Positions 1-6,120 of a stretch of DNA of 11,072 nucleotides are shown here, piece by piece. The stretch's first letter is position 1, and each line of letters starts with the position of its first letter. Made by a program: the position numbers and the translations under genes. Where the stretch lies: positions 1-11,072 of the forward strand of contig CALGZD010000163.1 in the NCBI GenBank assembly GCA_937934635.1. Direction: 5' to 3'. The notes beneath the pieces were generated by a model that worked only from the letters and a program-made list of their open reading frames with translations, was not told the origin of the DNA and made no database searches. This DNA is from an uncultured Deinococcales bacterium. Lineage in GTDB: Bacteria; Deinococcota; Deinococci; Deinococcales; Trueperaceae.

Positions 1-1
1 T

Positions 2-268
2 ACACTTTTGTTTGCAATTTTAATACCACTCTTCAACGGTGTTCTTGTTGCACTTGTTAGTCAAGGTATTACTGATAGTGTTGGGAATCGTTTTTTGTTT
101 GCGATACTTGCTGCTAGTGCTTCGTATATTGCTGTTCCAGCTGCTATGAAATTGGCAGTACCTAAGGCAAGTGAAGGATTGTATATACCTATGGCACTAG
201 CTGTTACTTTCCCCTTTAATATTACGATAGGTATGCCTGTTTATATGATGGTTATTCAGGGCTTTTGA
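2..268 (+). CDS. sbtA: Sodium-dependent bicarbonate transporter, SbtA family, C-terminal part
   Basis: The last 88 codons of a gene that begins before the window; the frame is open from base 2 with no start needed. The protein is almost wholly hydrophobic, with membrane segments at about residues 3-19, 29-46 and 62-85 of the visible part. The motif ASASYIAVPAAM followed by LAVTFPFNITIGMPVY is, from memory, the typical end of the SbtA-type permease family (Pfam Sbt_1), whose cyanobacterial members import bicarbonate with sodium at the inner membrane. Family membership is a confident read of the motif; the substrate is inferred from the family, and only the C-terminal quarter or so is visible. 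It ends in TGA inside an 11-bp tandem repeat. The 139-base gap to ftsH argues for separate transcription, although both lie on the same strand. Confidence 0.8.
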   Translation, partial: TLLFAILIPLFNGVLVALVSQGITDSVGNRFLFAILAASASYIAVPAAMKLAVPKASEGLYIPMALAVTFPFNITIGMPVYMMVIQGF

Positions 269-291
269 ACTTCTTTTGAACTTCTTTTGAG
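263..291. repeat. 11-bp tandem repeat over the sbtA stop codon
   Basis: The unit TTTTGAACTTC occurs twice exactly (263-273 and 274-284), followed by a partial third unit TTTTGAG. The sbtA stop codon TGA (266-268) lies in the first unit, and the second unit repeats it in another frame. This looks like slippage duplication at a gene end. Confidence 0.85.
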
Positions 292-293
292 TT

Positions 294-311
294 TAGTTAA
301 CAGTGTTACTA
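294..311. other. AT-rich hairpin between sbtA and ftsH
   Basis: TAGT-AAC pairs with GTT-ACTA around a 3-base loop, with one bulged T at 298. It starts 26 bases after the sbtA stop. It could help end sbtA transcription, but no T-run follows, so it is not called a terminator. Confidence 0.3.
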
Positions 312-407
312 GAACCTAAAGTGATTGTTTGACTGAATTAGATTTTGTGTTCTGAAATATGAGATGAATCTACAGACTTAGTTTGTTGAAAAAGGCTACA
401 CTAAAGC

Positions 408-2327
408 ATGGCTAAATTCCCCATGCGTGGTCTTCTTATTGCTTTGGCAGTTGTAGGTTTTATTGTTTTCATTGCATCGCAAAATAACCTTCGTCAATCA
501 GCATCAACTCAAACTCTAACAACACTTTTGCGAGATGCCAATGCAGGTGAACTCGCCAAGGTCGAGGTCAATGGCACAAAAGTAACTGCCACACGTGTGG
601 GTGATATTCCTGTTCGCTATGTAGCCTTTACGGCTGAACCAATGAGCACAGATGAAATCCAGAGTATCTTTGTTGAACAAGGTGTCGAGGTAAATGTTAG
701 ACACAGTTTTAACTGGAGTGCATTGCTTTTTACCTTGCTGCCAATCCTATTGCTGATTGGTTTTTTGTGGTACATCACACGGGGAATGCGTTCTGGTAAT
801 GATGGTGCGATGCAATTTGGCAAGTCAAAAGCTCGCATGATTAGTGAAGAGGATACCAATACTTTCTTTAAAGACGTTGCTGGTTGTGAAGAAGCCAAAG
901 ATGATTTGGTGGAAGTTGTAGAGTTTCTTAAAAACCCTGATAAGTTTAAAAATCTAGGCGCACGTATTCCGCATGGTGTGCTTATGGTTGGTCCACCGGG
1001 CTCTGGCAAAACCTATCTTGCAAAGGCTGTTGCTGGTGAAGCCCAAGTGCCATTTTTTAGTATTTCGGGTTCTGACTTTGTGGAGATGTTTGTGGGGGTA
1101 GGTGCAGCACGTGTGCGTGACCTTTTTGATGTTGCTAAGAAAAATGCGCCTTGTATTGTCTTCATTGATGAAATTGATGCGGTGGGGCGTCGTCGTGGCA
1201 TCAGCGTAAATGGTGGTAATGATGAGCGTGAGCAGACATTGAATGCTTTGCTTGTCGAGATGGATGGTTTTGAAACTGAGCATGACATTATCATCATGGC
1301 TGCTACTAATAGACCTGATGTGCTTGATCCTGCACTGATGCGCCCAGGTCGTTTTGATCGTCAGATTACCGTTGATGCACCTGATGTCAAAGGTCGTGAA
1401 GCTATTTTGCGAATTCATTCGGTGGATAAACCACTTGATGAAAGTGTTGATATGAAAGAAGTTGCTAAACGAACGCCAGGCTTTGTGGGTGCAGATTTAG
1501 AAAACTTGTTGAATGAGGCAGCTTTAGTTGCTGCACGTCAAAGCCAAAGCAAGATTATGCCTGTGGATTTGGAAGAAGCTGCGGACCGAGTGGTGATGGG
1601 TCCAGCCCGTCGAAGTCGTGTGATTAGTCCACAAGAGCGCAAGATTACTGCCTATCATGAAGCAGGTCATGCGCTTGCAGCGCATTTGTTGGAATATGCT
1701 GATCCAGTTCATAAAATCACGATTGTGCCGAGAGGTCGTGCAGGTGGTTATGTTATGAACTTTCCTGAGCAGGACCGTATGTACAAAACCAAGAATATGC
1801 TTTTAGATGATATTGCGGTCTATTTAGCGGGTCGTGCTGCTGAAGAGATTGTTTTTGGAGATGTGTCAACAGGTGCTTCAAATGATTTTATGCAGGCAAC
1901 CAATACTGCGAGGAGCATGGTGACACGCTGGGGCATGAGTGAGCGTTTGGGGAAAATTGCGCTGAGTGAAGGCAGTAGCTCTTATTTGGGTGATTATGAA
2001 ACGGTACAAAGTTACAGTGATGAAACTGCTCAGCAGATTGATGAAGAAGTCAAGCGCATTATTGATGAGCAGTATCAGCGGATTTTGGACTTGTTACACA
2101 GAGAGCGTGATTTATTCGAAAGAATTGTCGAAGCACTTTTGGAGTATGAAACGCTTCATGCTGAGGATTTTGACACGTTGATGCGTGGTGAAGCGTTACA
2201 ATTAGAAAAACAAATCCATCCTCCTAGCCCATCTCAACAGAGGGAAGCATCTACAGAAAATGATGATGATGACGAAGATGCTTCTGGCACAGTATTTCCG
2301 CCTAGTATGGTTCCAAAGCACGGTTGA
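408..2327 (+). CDS. ftsH: ATP-dependent zinc metalloprotease FtsH
   Basis: Membrane-anchored AAA protease that extracts and degrades misfolded or short-lived membrane and cytoplasmic proteins as a hexamer. 639 residues, a normal family length. Membrane segments lie at about 8-24 and 104-123, enclosing a periplasmic domain. The AAA module has Walker A GPPGSGKT (195-202), pore motif FVG (228-230), Walker B VFIDEID (251-257) and the second region of homology with arginine fingers R312 and R315. The M41 protease has HEAGH (417-421) and the third zinc ligand D493 in GASNDF. The C-terminus carries an acidic run (about 619-624) and a variable tail. Walker A has Ser where most FtsH have Thr, which should still bind nucleotide. 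The stretch [16 protein letters not shown] resembles Thermus FtsH as I recall it, supporting Deinococcota. Start ATG 408 has AAAGG at 391-395, a rather distant ribosome site; ATG 423 is the alternative but would shorten the cytosolic N-end. Confidence 0.97.
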   Translation: MAKFPMRGLLIALAVVGFIVFIASQNNLRQSASTQTLTTLLRDANAGELAKVEVNGTKVTATRVGDIPVRYVAFTAEPMSTDEIQSIFVEQGVEVNVRHSFNWSALLFTLLPILLLIGFLWYITRGMRSGNDGAMQFGKSKARMISEEDTNTFFKDVAGCEEAKDDLVEVVEFLKNPDKFKNLGARIPHGVLMVGPPGSGKTYLAKAVAGEAQVPFFSISGSDFVEMFVGVGAARVRDLFDVAKKNAPCIVFIDEIDAVGRRRGISVNGGNDEREQTLNALLVEMDGFETEHDIIIMAATNRPDVLDPALMRPGRFDRQITVDAPDVKGREAILRIHSVDKPLDESVDMKEVAKRTPGFVGADLENLLNEAALVAARQSQSKIMPVDLEEAADRVVMGPARRSRVISPQERKITAYHEAGHALAAHLLEYADPVHKITIVPRGRAGGYVMNFPEQDRMYKTKNMLLDDIAVYLAGRAAEEIVFGDVSTGASNDFMQATNTARSMVTRWGMSERLGKIALSEGSSSYLGDYETVQSYSDETAQQIDEEVKRIIDEQYQRILDLLHRERDLFERIVEALLEYETLHAEDFDTLMRGEALQLEKQIHPPSPSQQREASTENDDDDEDASGTVFPPSMVPKHG

Positions 2328-2450
2328 TGTGTTTGGGTAAGGGTTTCTGATTTCATCTTGTTTTAAAGATGTGTATGCGTGCAGCTTAGTCTATAGAACT
2401 TGCGTTATAGGTGTTGATTTCAGCATTTAATTGATTAGGGTTTAATTCTC

Positions 2451-2465
2451 CGAGGCTCTGCCTCG
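2451..2465. repeat. G/C-rich hairpin CGAGGC-TCT-GCCTCG
   Basis: A perfect 6-bp stem with a 3-base loop, far more G/C-rich than its surroundings, followed by A-rich sequence and ATATATCA (2471-2478). The hairpin at 9986-10000 has the same design (core GGC-TNT-GCC, then ATATATCA), suggesting two members of a dispersed repeat family. Neither side has the T-run expected of a terminator. Confidence 0.5.
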
Positions 2466-2519
2466 AAAAAATATATCAATGTGTGAATTAATGTGTGACT
2501 TGTTCATAGGAGATTTTCT

Positions 2520-2669
2520 TTGACAGTACCCCGCCTGCTCTCCTGCGGAGTCCGTTTTACTTTTGTTTGCTTTTGTTTGCTTTTGTTTGCTTTTATTTGC
2601 TGTTTGCTTCAAAAGAAATTACTTCATCAAAACTTTAAGTACATAAAAAACAATATAGATAATCCCTAG
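2520..2669 (+). CDS. Possible 49-residue small membrane protein (doubtful)
   Basis: A TTG codon at 2520 follows AGGAGA (2508-2513) at a good 6-base distance and opens a 49-codon frame ending in TAG 2667-2669. The product would have a short basic N-terminus (MTVPRLL), one hydrophobic segment at about residues 13-30 rich in Phe, Leu and Cys, and a Lys/Asn-rich tail, like many single-span small membrane proteins. Against it: the hydrophobic part is simply the translation of the 10-bp tandem repeat at 2561-2600, which would look hydrophobic in any frame, and the start codon is TTG. The repeat unit is not a multiple of three, so gain or loss of one unit would shift the frame. I recognise no family. 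Listed only because the ribosome site is good. Confidence 0.2.
   Translation: MTVPRLLSCGVRFTFVCFCLLLFAFICCLLQKKLLHQNFKYIKNNIDNP
2561..2600. repeat. 10-bp tandem repeat, four copies
   Basis: Unit TTTTGTTTGC, three exact copies and a fourth with G to A at 2595. A related partial unit TGTTTGC follows at 2601-2607. Such a tract is prone to slippage. Confidence 0.95.
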
Positions 2670-3166
2670 ATTATGCTTGCATTACCTACTGTTATGGGTA
2701 AAGAGGTGGGTTTTTAGTGCCTATTTTATGGGTATTCGGCGGTCAAGTCTTAATTTTACCTAACTAGATTTTAATGGCAATTTATTTCATAAGTAATATG
2801 CTGCATTACAACTTGTGAGGCAAAACGACCTCATTTGAAGAAGATTTAAGAAGAATCGAAATCTTTTGATTTACCGTGTTAGTAACGACTGAAGTAATGG
2901 AGTTAGTACACGTGAACTAGCAGAAACACTTTTTTAGAAGTGTTCAGAAGATTCCAGATTTTAAGTTTCAGGTTATCAAACATGAGCTTTTGCTAAAGGC
3001 TTAGATAATAAATCTTTGAGAAGTAATTTTTGATAATCACGTTTATAACAACGTCAATGTATTAGCAAAGTATTGCTAGTGCTATACGTAAAGCAAGTAG
3101 GTTAAGCGGGAAGAAAACCAAATAAACAAGTTACTTAGGTTTGTATTTTGGTTTCAGTTGAAGGAA

Positions 3167-3248
3167 GGAAGATCTAAACAGATAACTTCTGTTGAAGATG
3201 AAAGATAAGGACAGAGATTGTCACTATCAGATAGATCATTAGATCTCC
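3167..3248 (+). promoter_or_regulatory. Putative structured leader before pilM
   Basis: Bases 3170-3177 (AGATCTAA) pair with 3239-3246 (TTAGATCT), extended by GG 3167-3168 with CC 3247-3248 across a single bulged A. This outer stem would enclose two hairpins: ACAGA/TCTGT (3178-3182 with 3188-3192) and a two-part hairpin GATA..GACA with TGTC..TATC (3204-3213 with 3219-3228) separated by a symmetrical 2x2 internal loop. The closed structure ends 13 bases before the pilM Shine-Dalgarno at 3262, so it could influence translation of the operon. It matches no riboswitch class I know; the pairing is seen directly, the function is inference. Confidence 0.35.
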
Positions 3249-3261
3249 ATTCAAGACCTTG

Positions 3262-3268
3262 AAGGAGG
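3262..3268 (+). promoter_or_regulatory. Strong pilM ribosome binding site
   Basis: AAGGAGG, 5 bases before ATG 3274. It fixes the start there and rules out the in-frame TTG at 3259, which lies upstream of the site itself. Confidence 0.85.
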
Positions 3269-3273
3269 GGAGT

Positions 3274-4467
3274 ATGGCCTCACTAGGTGAAAGATTTGCA
3301 CAATTGAGAAAACCACGCATTGAAGCGGTTGGTTTAGAAATTGGTGCAAGCGCACTCAAAATCGTGGAACTCAAACCAGGTGTTCCACCAAGTTTAGAAT
3401 CATTAGCAATTCGCCCAATGCCTCCTGGCATTTTTGAAGCGGATACTGTTGCCGATCCAGACGCACTTGTGGCAGAAATAAAGGCGCTTTATGACGATGC
3501 GGGTATTAATATTCGTAAAAAGCCACAAGTTGTTACAGCTGTAACTAACTCTCAGGTGATTACTAGGAACATCTTTGTTCCTAAAATGTCGCTTGCAGAA
3601 TTAGACGAAGCGATTAAGTGGGAGGCAGAGCGTTATATTCCTTATCCACTTGAAGAAGTTAGTCTTGACTTTTATGCACTCGATCATCCAGATGACCTTG
3701 AAGATGATTCTCAGATGGAAGTTGTGATTGCTGCTGTTCGTTTGGATGCTATTGAGAAGCCGATTGCTTATATGAAAGCAGCAGGGCTCGAGCCTGTCGT
3801 GTTCGATGTCAAGCCTTTCTCGCTTTTAAGGTCTCTTAAAGGGTCACTTTTAGGGGACAAGCTAAGCAAAATGACATTGGTAGGCGATACCTATACTGAA
3901 GATGATGAAATAGGTGTTGTTTTAGAAATTGCAGCTTCGGGTACAACCATTACCTTGGTACGTGGTGAGCGTGTGCTTATGAACCGTAATGTTAGTGCTT
4001 CAGGGGATGACTTTACTGCTGCACTACAGCGTGCCTTCAATCTAGATTTTGATTCCGCAGAGGACATCAAAGTCAATTATGGTACGGCGATGATTCCGAC
4101 CGAAGACGAAGAAGAGCTTTTAAACTTTGAGACGCAACGGGAGCAATTTAGTCCTGGTCGTGTATATGAAGCGATTCGTCCAGTTCTGGTTGATTTGACC
4201 ACTGAGATTCGTCGCAGTTTAGAATTTTTCCGAGTACAAGCTGGTGATGCCAATATTTCTCGCATGATGGTCGTTGGGGGTAGCGCAAAGTTACCTGGAC
4301 TATCTGAGGCAATTGGTGACGCACTAGGTTTCCGTGTTGATATTGGTGATCCTTGGTTGACAGTTGTTGTTGATCCAGATCGTTTTGATAGCGAGTATCT
4401 GGAGAGTGTTGGACCAGAGATGGCTGTGCCTATAGGTCTTGCTTTGCGAGGTGTCAGCCTTGATTAA
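3274..4467 (+). CDS. pilM: Type IV pilus assembly ATPase-fold protein PilM
   Basis: Cytoplasmic actin-like (FtsA-fold) protein that docks on the N-terminal tail of PilN and ties the inner-membrane alignment complex to the pilus motors. 397 residues. Visible motifs: an opening LEIGASALKIVEL (21-33, phosphate-1 loop), the family hallmark KWEAERYIPYP (115-125), an adenosine-loop-like VVGGSAKLPGL (333-343), and a C-terminal GLALRGV. The second phosphate loop reads LEIAASGTTITLV (217-229), where homologues usually have a DIG-type motif, so the acidic residue is Glu. A segment around 191-213 seems a little longer and more acidic than in Thermus PilM as I recall it. First gene of the operon; its end overlaps pilN by 8 bases. 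Identification is very secure; ATP turnover is not predictable from this. Confidence 0.96.
   Translation: MASLGERFAQLRKPRIEAVGLEIGASALKIVELKPGVPPSLESLAIRPMPPGIFEADTVADPDALVAEIKALYDDAGINIRKKPQVVTAVTNSQVITRNIFVPKMSLAELDEAIKWEAERYIPYPLEEVSLDFYALDHPDDLEDDSQMEVVIAAVRLDAIEKPIAYMKAAGLEPVVFDVKPFSLLRSLKGSLLGDKLSKMTLVGDTYTEDDEIGVVLEIAASGTTITLVRGERVLMNRNVSASGDDFTAALQRAFNLDFDSAEDIKVNYGTAMIPTEDEEELLNFETQREQFSPGRVYEAIRPVLVDLTTEIRRSLEFFRVQAGDANISRMMVVGGSAKLPGLSEAIGDALGFRVDIGDPWLTVVVDPDRFDSEYLESVGPEMAVPIGLALRGVSLD
4448..4451 (+). promoter_or_regulatory. Ribosome site deciding the pilN start
   Basis: GAGG lies within the end of pilM, 8 bases before TTG 4460. It favours TTG 4460 over the in-frame GTG 4451 and TTG 4439, and gives the family-typical N-terminus MININLLPKN. 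Confidence 0.6.
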
Positions 4468-5227
4468 TATTAACCTCTTACCAAAGAACCAAATTCGCAA
4501 GCGTGAACCTGCACATTGGAAACTTATTGCGATTCTTTTACCTATTTTGGTGCTTGGCTCAATCTTTAGTTTACAAGTATTGACGAATTTAAAAGAACGT
4601 AGTTTAAAACAGCAAAAAAATGAGCTCGAGCTAACCCGCAGACAGATGCAAAAGCACTTAGATGAATTTAATGCGCTGACTGCACGCAAGGCTGATTTAC
4701 AAGAGCTTTTAGCTATTCGAGATAGTGTTAAAGATGACTATATTGTATGGTCCGATGAAATTGCATTGATGCTTGAAACCTTACCAGCACCTGTTGGCAA
4801 TGTGCCAAGTATTGCTTTTAATGACCTGAATATTAGGGCGCTTGATGCACGTGAGCGAGAACGTTTACAGCAAGATCAAACCTATGAGGGACTTGATGCA
4901 GGTGCTGAAATGGAAGTTACTGGAACGGCTATCAATTCTCAAGCTTTGGCGAGTTACTTACGTAGATTGCAAGACTCATCGCTCTTTGGTGTGGCATTTA
5001 GAGATGCCTCTCTTGATGAAGAAACTGGTAGTTACACCTTTGATTTATCGGTAGGTGCAATTGCAAAAGGAAAACCTGAAGTTGTTGCAACACGTGCTAG
5101 AGATACTGAAGCAGAAGCAGAAGAACAGCAAGGCAACAGATCTTCTGTAGGAACAGTTGTGAATAGCAGTCGCAGACTTGCGAGTCGTAATGCAGATACA
5201 ACAAATGCGATTGACGAGGGACAATGA
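4460..5227 (+). CDS. pilN: Type IV pilus inner-membrane protein PilN
   Basis: Bitopic inner-membrane protein that pairs with PilO and presents its cytoplasmic tail to PilM. From TTG 4460 it has 255 residues. The N-terminal peptide INLLPKN (4-10) is the PilM-binding signature. One membrane segment lies at about 22-40, then a predicted coiled coil rich in Lys, Glu, Gln and Leu (about 45-85). A periplasmic ferredoxin-like region follows, to about 205, then a polar tail of about 50 residues rich in Ala, Glu, Arg and Ser that looks disordered. The start is non-ATG and overlaps pilM by 8 bases, suggesting coupled translation; GTG 4451 would add three residues and cannot be excluded. It overlaps pilO through ATGA at 5224-5227. 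Position between pilM and pilO agrees with the assignment. Confidence 0.93.
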   Translation: MININLLPKNQIRKREPAHWKLIAILLPILVLGSIFSLQVLTNLKERSLKQQKNELELTRRQMQKHLDEFNALTARKADLQELLAIRDSVKDDYIVWSDEIALMLETLPAPVGNVPSIAFNDLNIRALDARERERLQQDQTYEGLDAGAEMEVTGTAINSQALASYLRRLQDSSLFGVAFRDASLDEETGSYTFDLSVGAIAKGKPEVVATRARDTEAEAEEQQGNRSSVGTVVNSSRRLASRNADTTNAIDEGQ

Positions 5228-5838
5228 TGTTGAGTCGATTAAGTTTCTTAGAAAATATAAAGTTCAAACTTAAGCAACGTGATATTGCAATCATTGTAAC
5301 TATCTTATGTATTGCTTTAGCAGCAGCATGGTGGCAGTTTGTACGTACACCTAGTATGCAGCGTATTGCAACCCTCAATACAGAGATTGAAAAAGTTGAA
5401 AAAGATATTGGTATTGCTAAACGGGCACAGCGTGAATTACCAACACTTCGAGAAGAGATTTCTGAGCTCGAGCAGGAACGCATAGCTTTTTTAAGAGAGT
5501 TGCCAACTGAGAACGAGGTTGCACAGCTTGTAGGGCGTTTACGTTCAGCAGCAGCCGATGCAGATGTGTTGCTTACACAAGTTAGCTCTGGTCGAGGTAG
5601 CAATGAGAGTGTTCAAGGTGTTAGACCATTAGGGTTTACCGTATCTACTTTAGGAAAATATCCAAATACGCTTTTCTTCTTGAGGCAGTTAGAGTCTTTT
5701 CAGCGCTTTACAAAGATAAGTCAAGTTGGGTTTTCTGTTGACGAACAAGGCACAGCAAATCCGAATTTGAGTACGGCCTACGATTTTGTTGTTTATGCTT
5801 TTGTTGGCAATGACCCTGGGGCGGGAGAGTCACGATAA
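5224..5838 (+). CDS. pilO: Type IV pilus inner-membrane protein PilO
   Basis: Partner of PilN in the periplasmic alignment subcomplex. 204 residues from ATG 5224: a basic cytoplasmic N-end (KFKLKQRD), one membrane segment at about 20-38, a coiled coil with heptad-like Leu/Ile spacing at about 48-92, then a small alpha/beta domain with TLGKYPNTLFFLRQLESFQRF (written in two parts: TLGKYPNTLFFL at about 141-152, RQLESFQRF at 153-161), a conserved PilO feature. The start is ambiguous by one codon: ATG 5224 overlaps the pilN stop (ATGA), while ATG 5227 sits 6 bases after GAGGG (5216-5220) and has the better spacing. After its TAA comes a linker of about 200 bases before pilW, the only real gap in the operon. 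Confidence 0.93.
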   Translation: MMLSRLSFLENIKFKLKQRDIAIIVTILCIALAAAWWQFVRTPSMQRIATLNTEIEKVEKDIGIAKRAQRELPTLREEISELEQERIAFLRELPTENEVAQLVGRLRSAAADADVLLTQVSSGRGSNESVQGVRPLGFTVSTLGKYPNTLFFLRQLESFQRFTKISQVGFSVDEQGTANPNLSTAYDFVVYAFVGNDPGAGESR

Positions 5839-5840
5839 AT

Positions 5841-6050
5841 ATGTTGAGTTTTAAATATATACATCAGTATAAGGTTAGTCGTTTTTTGAAGCATGTCTAT
5901 TTAATAGATAGTTGTATTAGCAATGCCATTAAAGATTTTGCGAAAGATTTTGCAAAACATGATGCGAAAAATTCAGAAGGTCGCTCGAATATTGGGCGGG
6001 GTTCTGGATGGAATATTGGGTGGAGTGCTGGATGGGAAATATTTAGATGA
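5841..6050 (+). CDS. Possible 69-residue ORF in the pilO-pilW linker, frame A
   Basis: ATG 5841 starts 2 bases after the pilO stop, with GGGAGAG (5823-5829) upstream at a longish 11 bases. It ends in TGA 6048-6050, which overlaps ATG 6047 of pilW as ATGA, the layout of a translationally coupled gene. The product is basic at first and ends in a Gly/Trp-rich part (SGWNIGWSAGW) encoded by the 24-bp duplication. It has no clear membrane segment and I recognise no family. Against it: all differences between the two copies of the duplication change the amino acid in this frame (Arg to Trp, Gly to Ser, Ser to Ala), whereas they are silent in the overlapping frame starting at 5923. At most one of the two is likely to be a functional product; this one may serve only to carry ribosomes to pilW. 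Confidence 0.3.
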   Translation: MLSFKYIHQYKVSRFLKHVYLIDSCISNAIKDFAKDFAKHDAKNSEGRSNIGRGSGWNIGWSAGWEIFR

Positions 6051-6120
6051 ATGTTTTTGGTATGACACACACTCGGATATTGCGGATTTCAGTGGCGTTA
6101 TCGTTACTGTTACTTGCTAG
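5923..6120 (+). CDS. Possible 65-residue amphipathic ORF in the pilO-pilW linker, frame B
   Basis: ATG 5923 to TAG 6118-6120, overlapping the first 74 bases of pilW in another frame. The N-terminal half has basic residues every third or fourth position (KILRKILQ, then NMMRKIQK) and would make a strongly amphipathic helix. It is followed by ILGGVLDG twice, then KYLDE. The two copies of the 24-bp duplication differ at 5997/6021, 6000/6024 and 6003/6027, all third codon positions and all silent here. The border Gly codon (GGA 6010-6012 against GGG 6034-6036) also differs silently. That is the pattern of selection on a peptide. Against it: no good ribosome site before ATG 5923, and the part inside pilW (after about residue 42) looks arbitrary. 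I recognise no family. Confidence 0.3.
   Translation: MPLKILRKILQNMMRKIQKVARILGGVLDGILGGVLDGKYLDECFWYDTHSDIADFSGVIVTVTC
5987..6034. repeat. 24-bp tandem duplication upstream of pilW
   Basis: Two adjacent 24-base units (5987-6010, 6011-6034) differing at three positions spaced exactly three bases apart. The unit length is a multiple of three, so either reading frame through it stays open. It lies 13 bases before the pilW start. Confidence 0.95.

Larger units (their letters stand above)
2328..3273. other. Long spacer between ftsH and pilM (946 bases)
   Basis: No confident gene. All six frames are broken by frequent stops, and I recognise no tRNA, RNase P, tmRNA or SRP RNA signature. Visible structure: small A/T-rich hairpins (CATCTT/AAGATG 2354-2371; AACACTT/AAGTGTT 2925-2944; an 8-bp stem with one G-T pair 3061-3080), the hairpin at 2451, a 10-bp tandem repeat, one short ORF with a good ribosome site, and a foldable segment before pilM. 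Any pilM promoter should lie here, but I cannot pick a convincing -35/-10 pair. Confidence 0.6.

Noticed and set aside
329..358. TTGACT at 329 as a promoter for ftsH
   Set aside because: The best -10 candidate (TGAAAT at 353) is a poor match with 18-base spacing; not strong enough to list.
1002..1013. Ser in the FtsH Walker A (GPPGSGKT) as a sign of inactivation
   Set aside because: Ser and Thr are both tolerated there, and Walker B, arginine fingers, pore loop and zinc ligands are all intact.
617..1418. Long minus-strand open frames opposite ftsH
   Set aside because: Several overlapping antisense frames with no recognisable domains or ribosome sites; the plus strand is clearly FtsH throughout.
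2451..2470. Hairpin at 2451 as the ftsH terminator
   Set aside because: It is followed by A residues, not T, and lies more than 120 bases after the stop; the opposite strand has no T-run either.
2520..2548. TTGACA at 2520 as a -35 promoter box
   Set aside because: No -10-like hexamer occurs 16-18 bases downstream; that area is G/C-rich.
3259..3273. TTG at 3259 as the pilM start
   Set aside because: It lies before the strong AAGGAGG site at 3262-3268; ATG 3274 is correctly spaced from it and gives the family-like N-terminus.
2328..3273. A housekeeping RNA gene (tRNA, RNase P RNA, tmRNA, SRP RNA) in the long spacer
   Set aside because: None of the conserved core sequences of these RNAs could be found by reading either strand.
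5097..5603. Minus-strand frame of 168 codons opposite pilN and pilO
   Set aside because: It spans the junction of two well-identified plus-strand genes and has Ser/Cys/Leu-rich composition typical of antisense reading.
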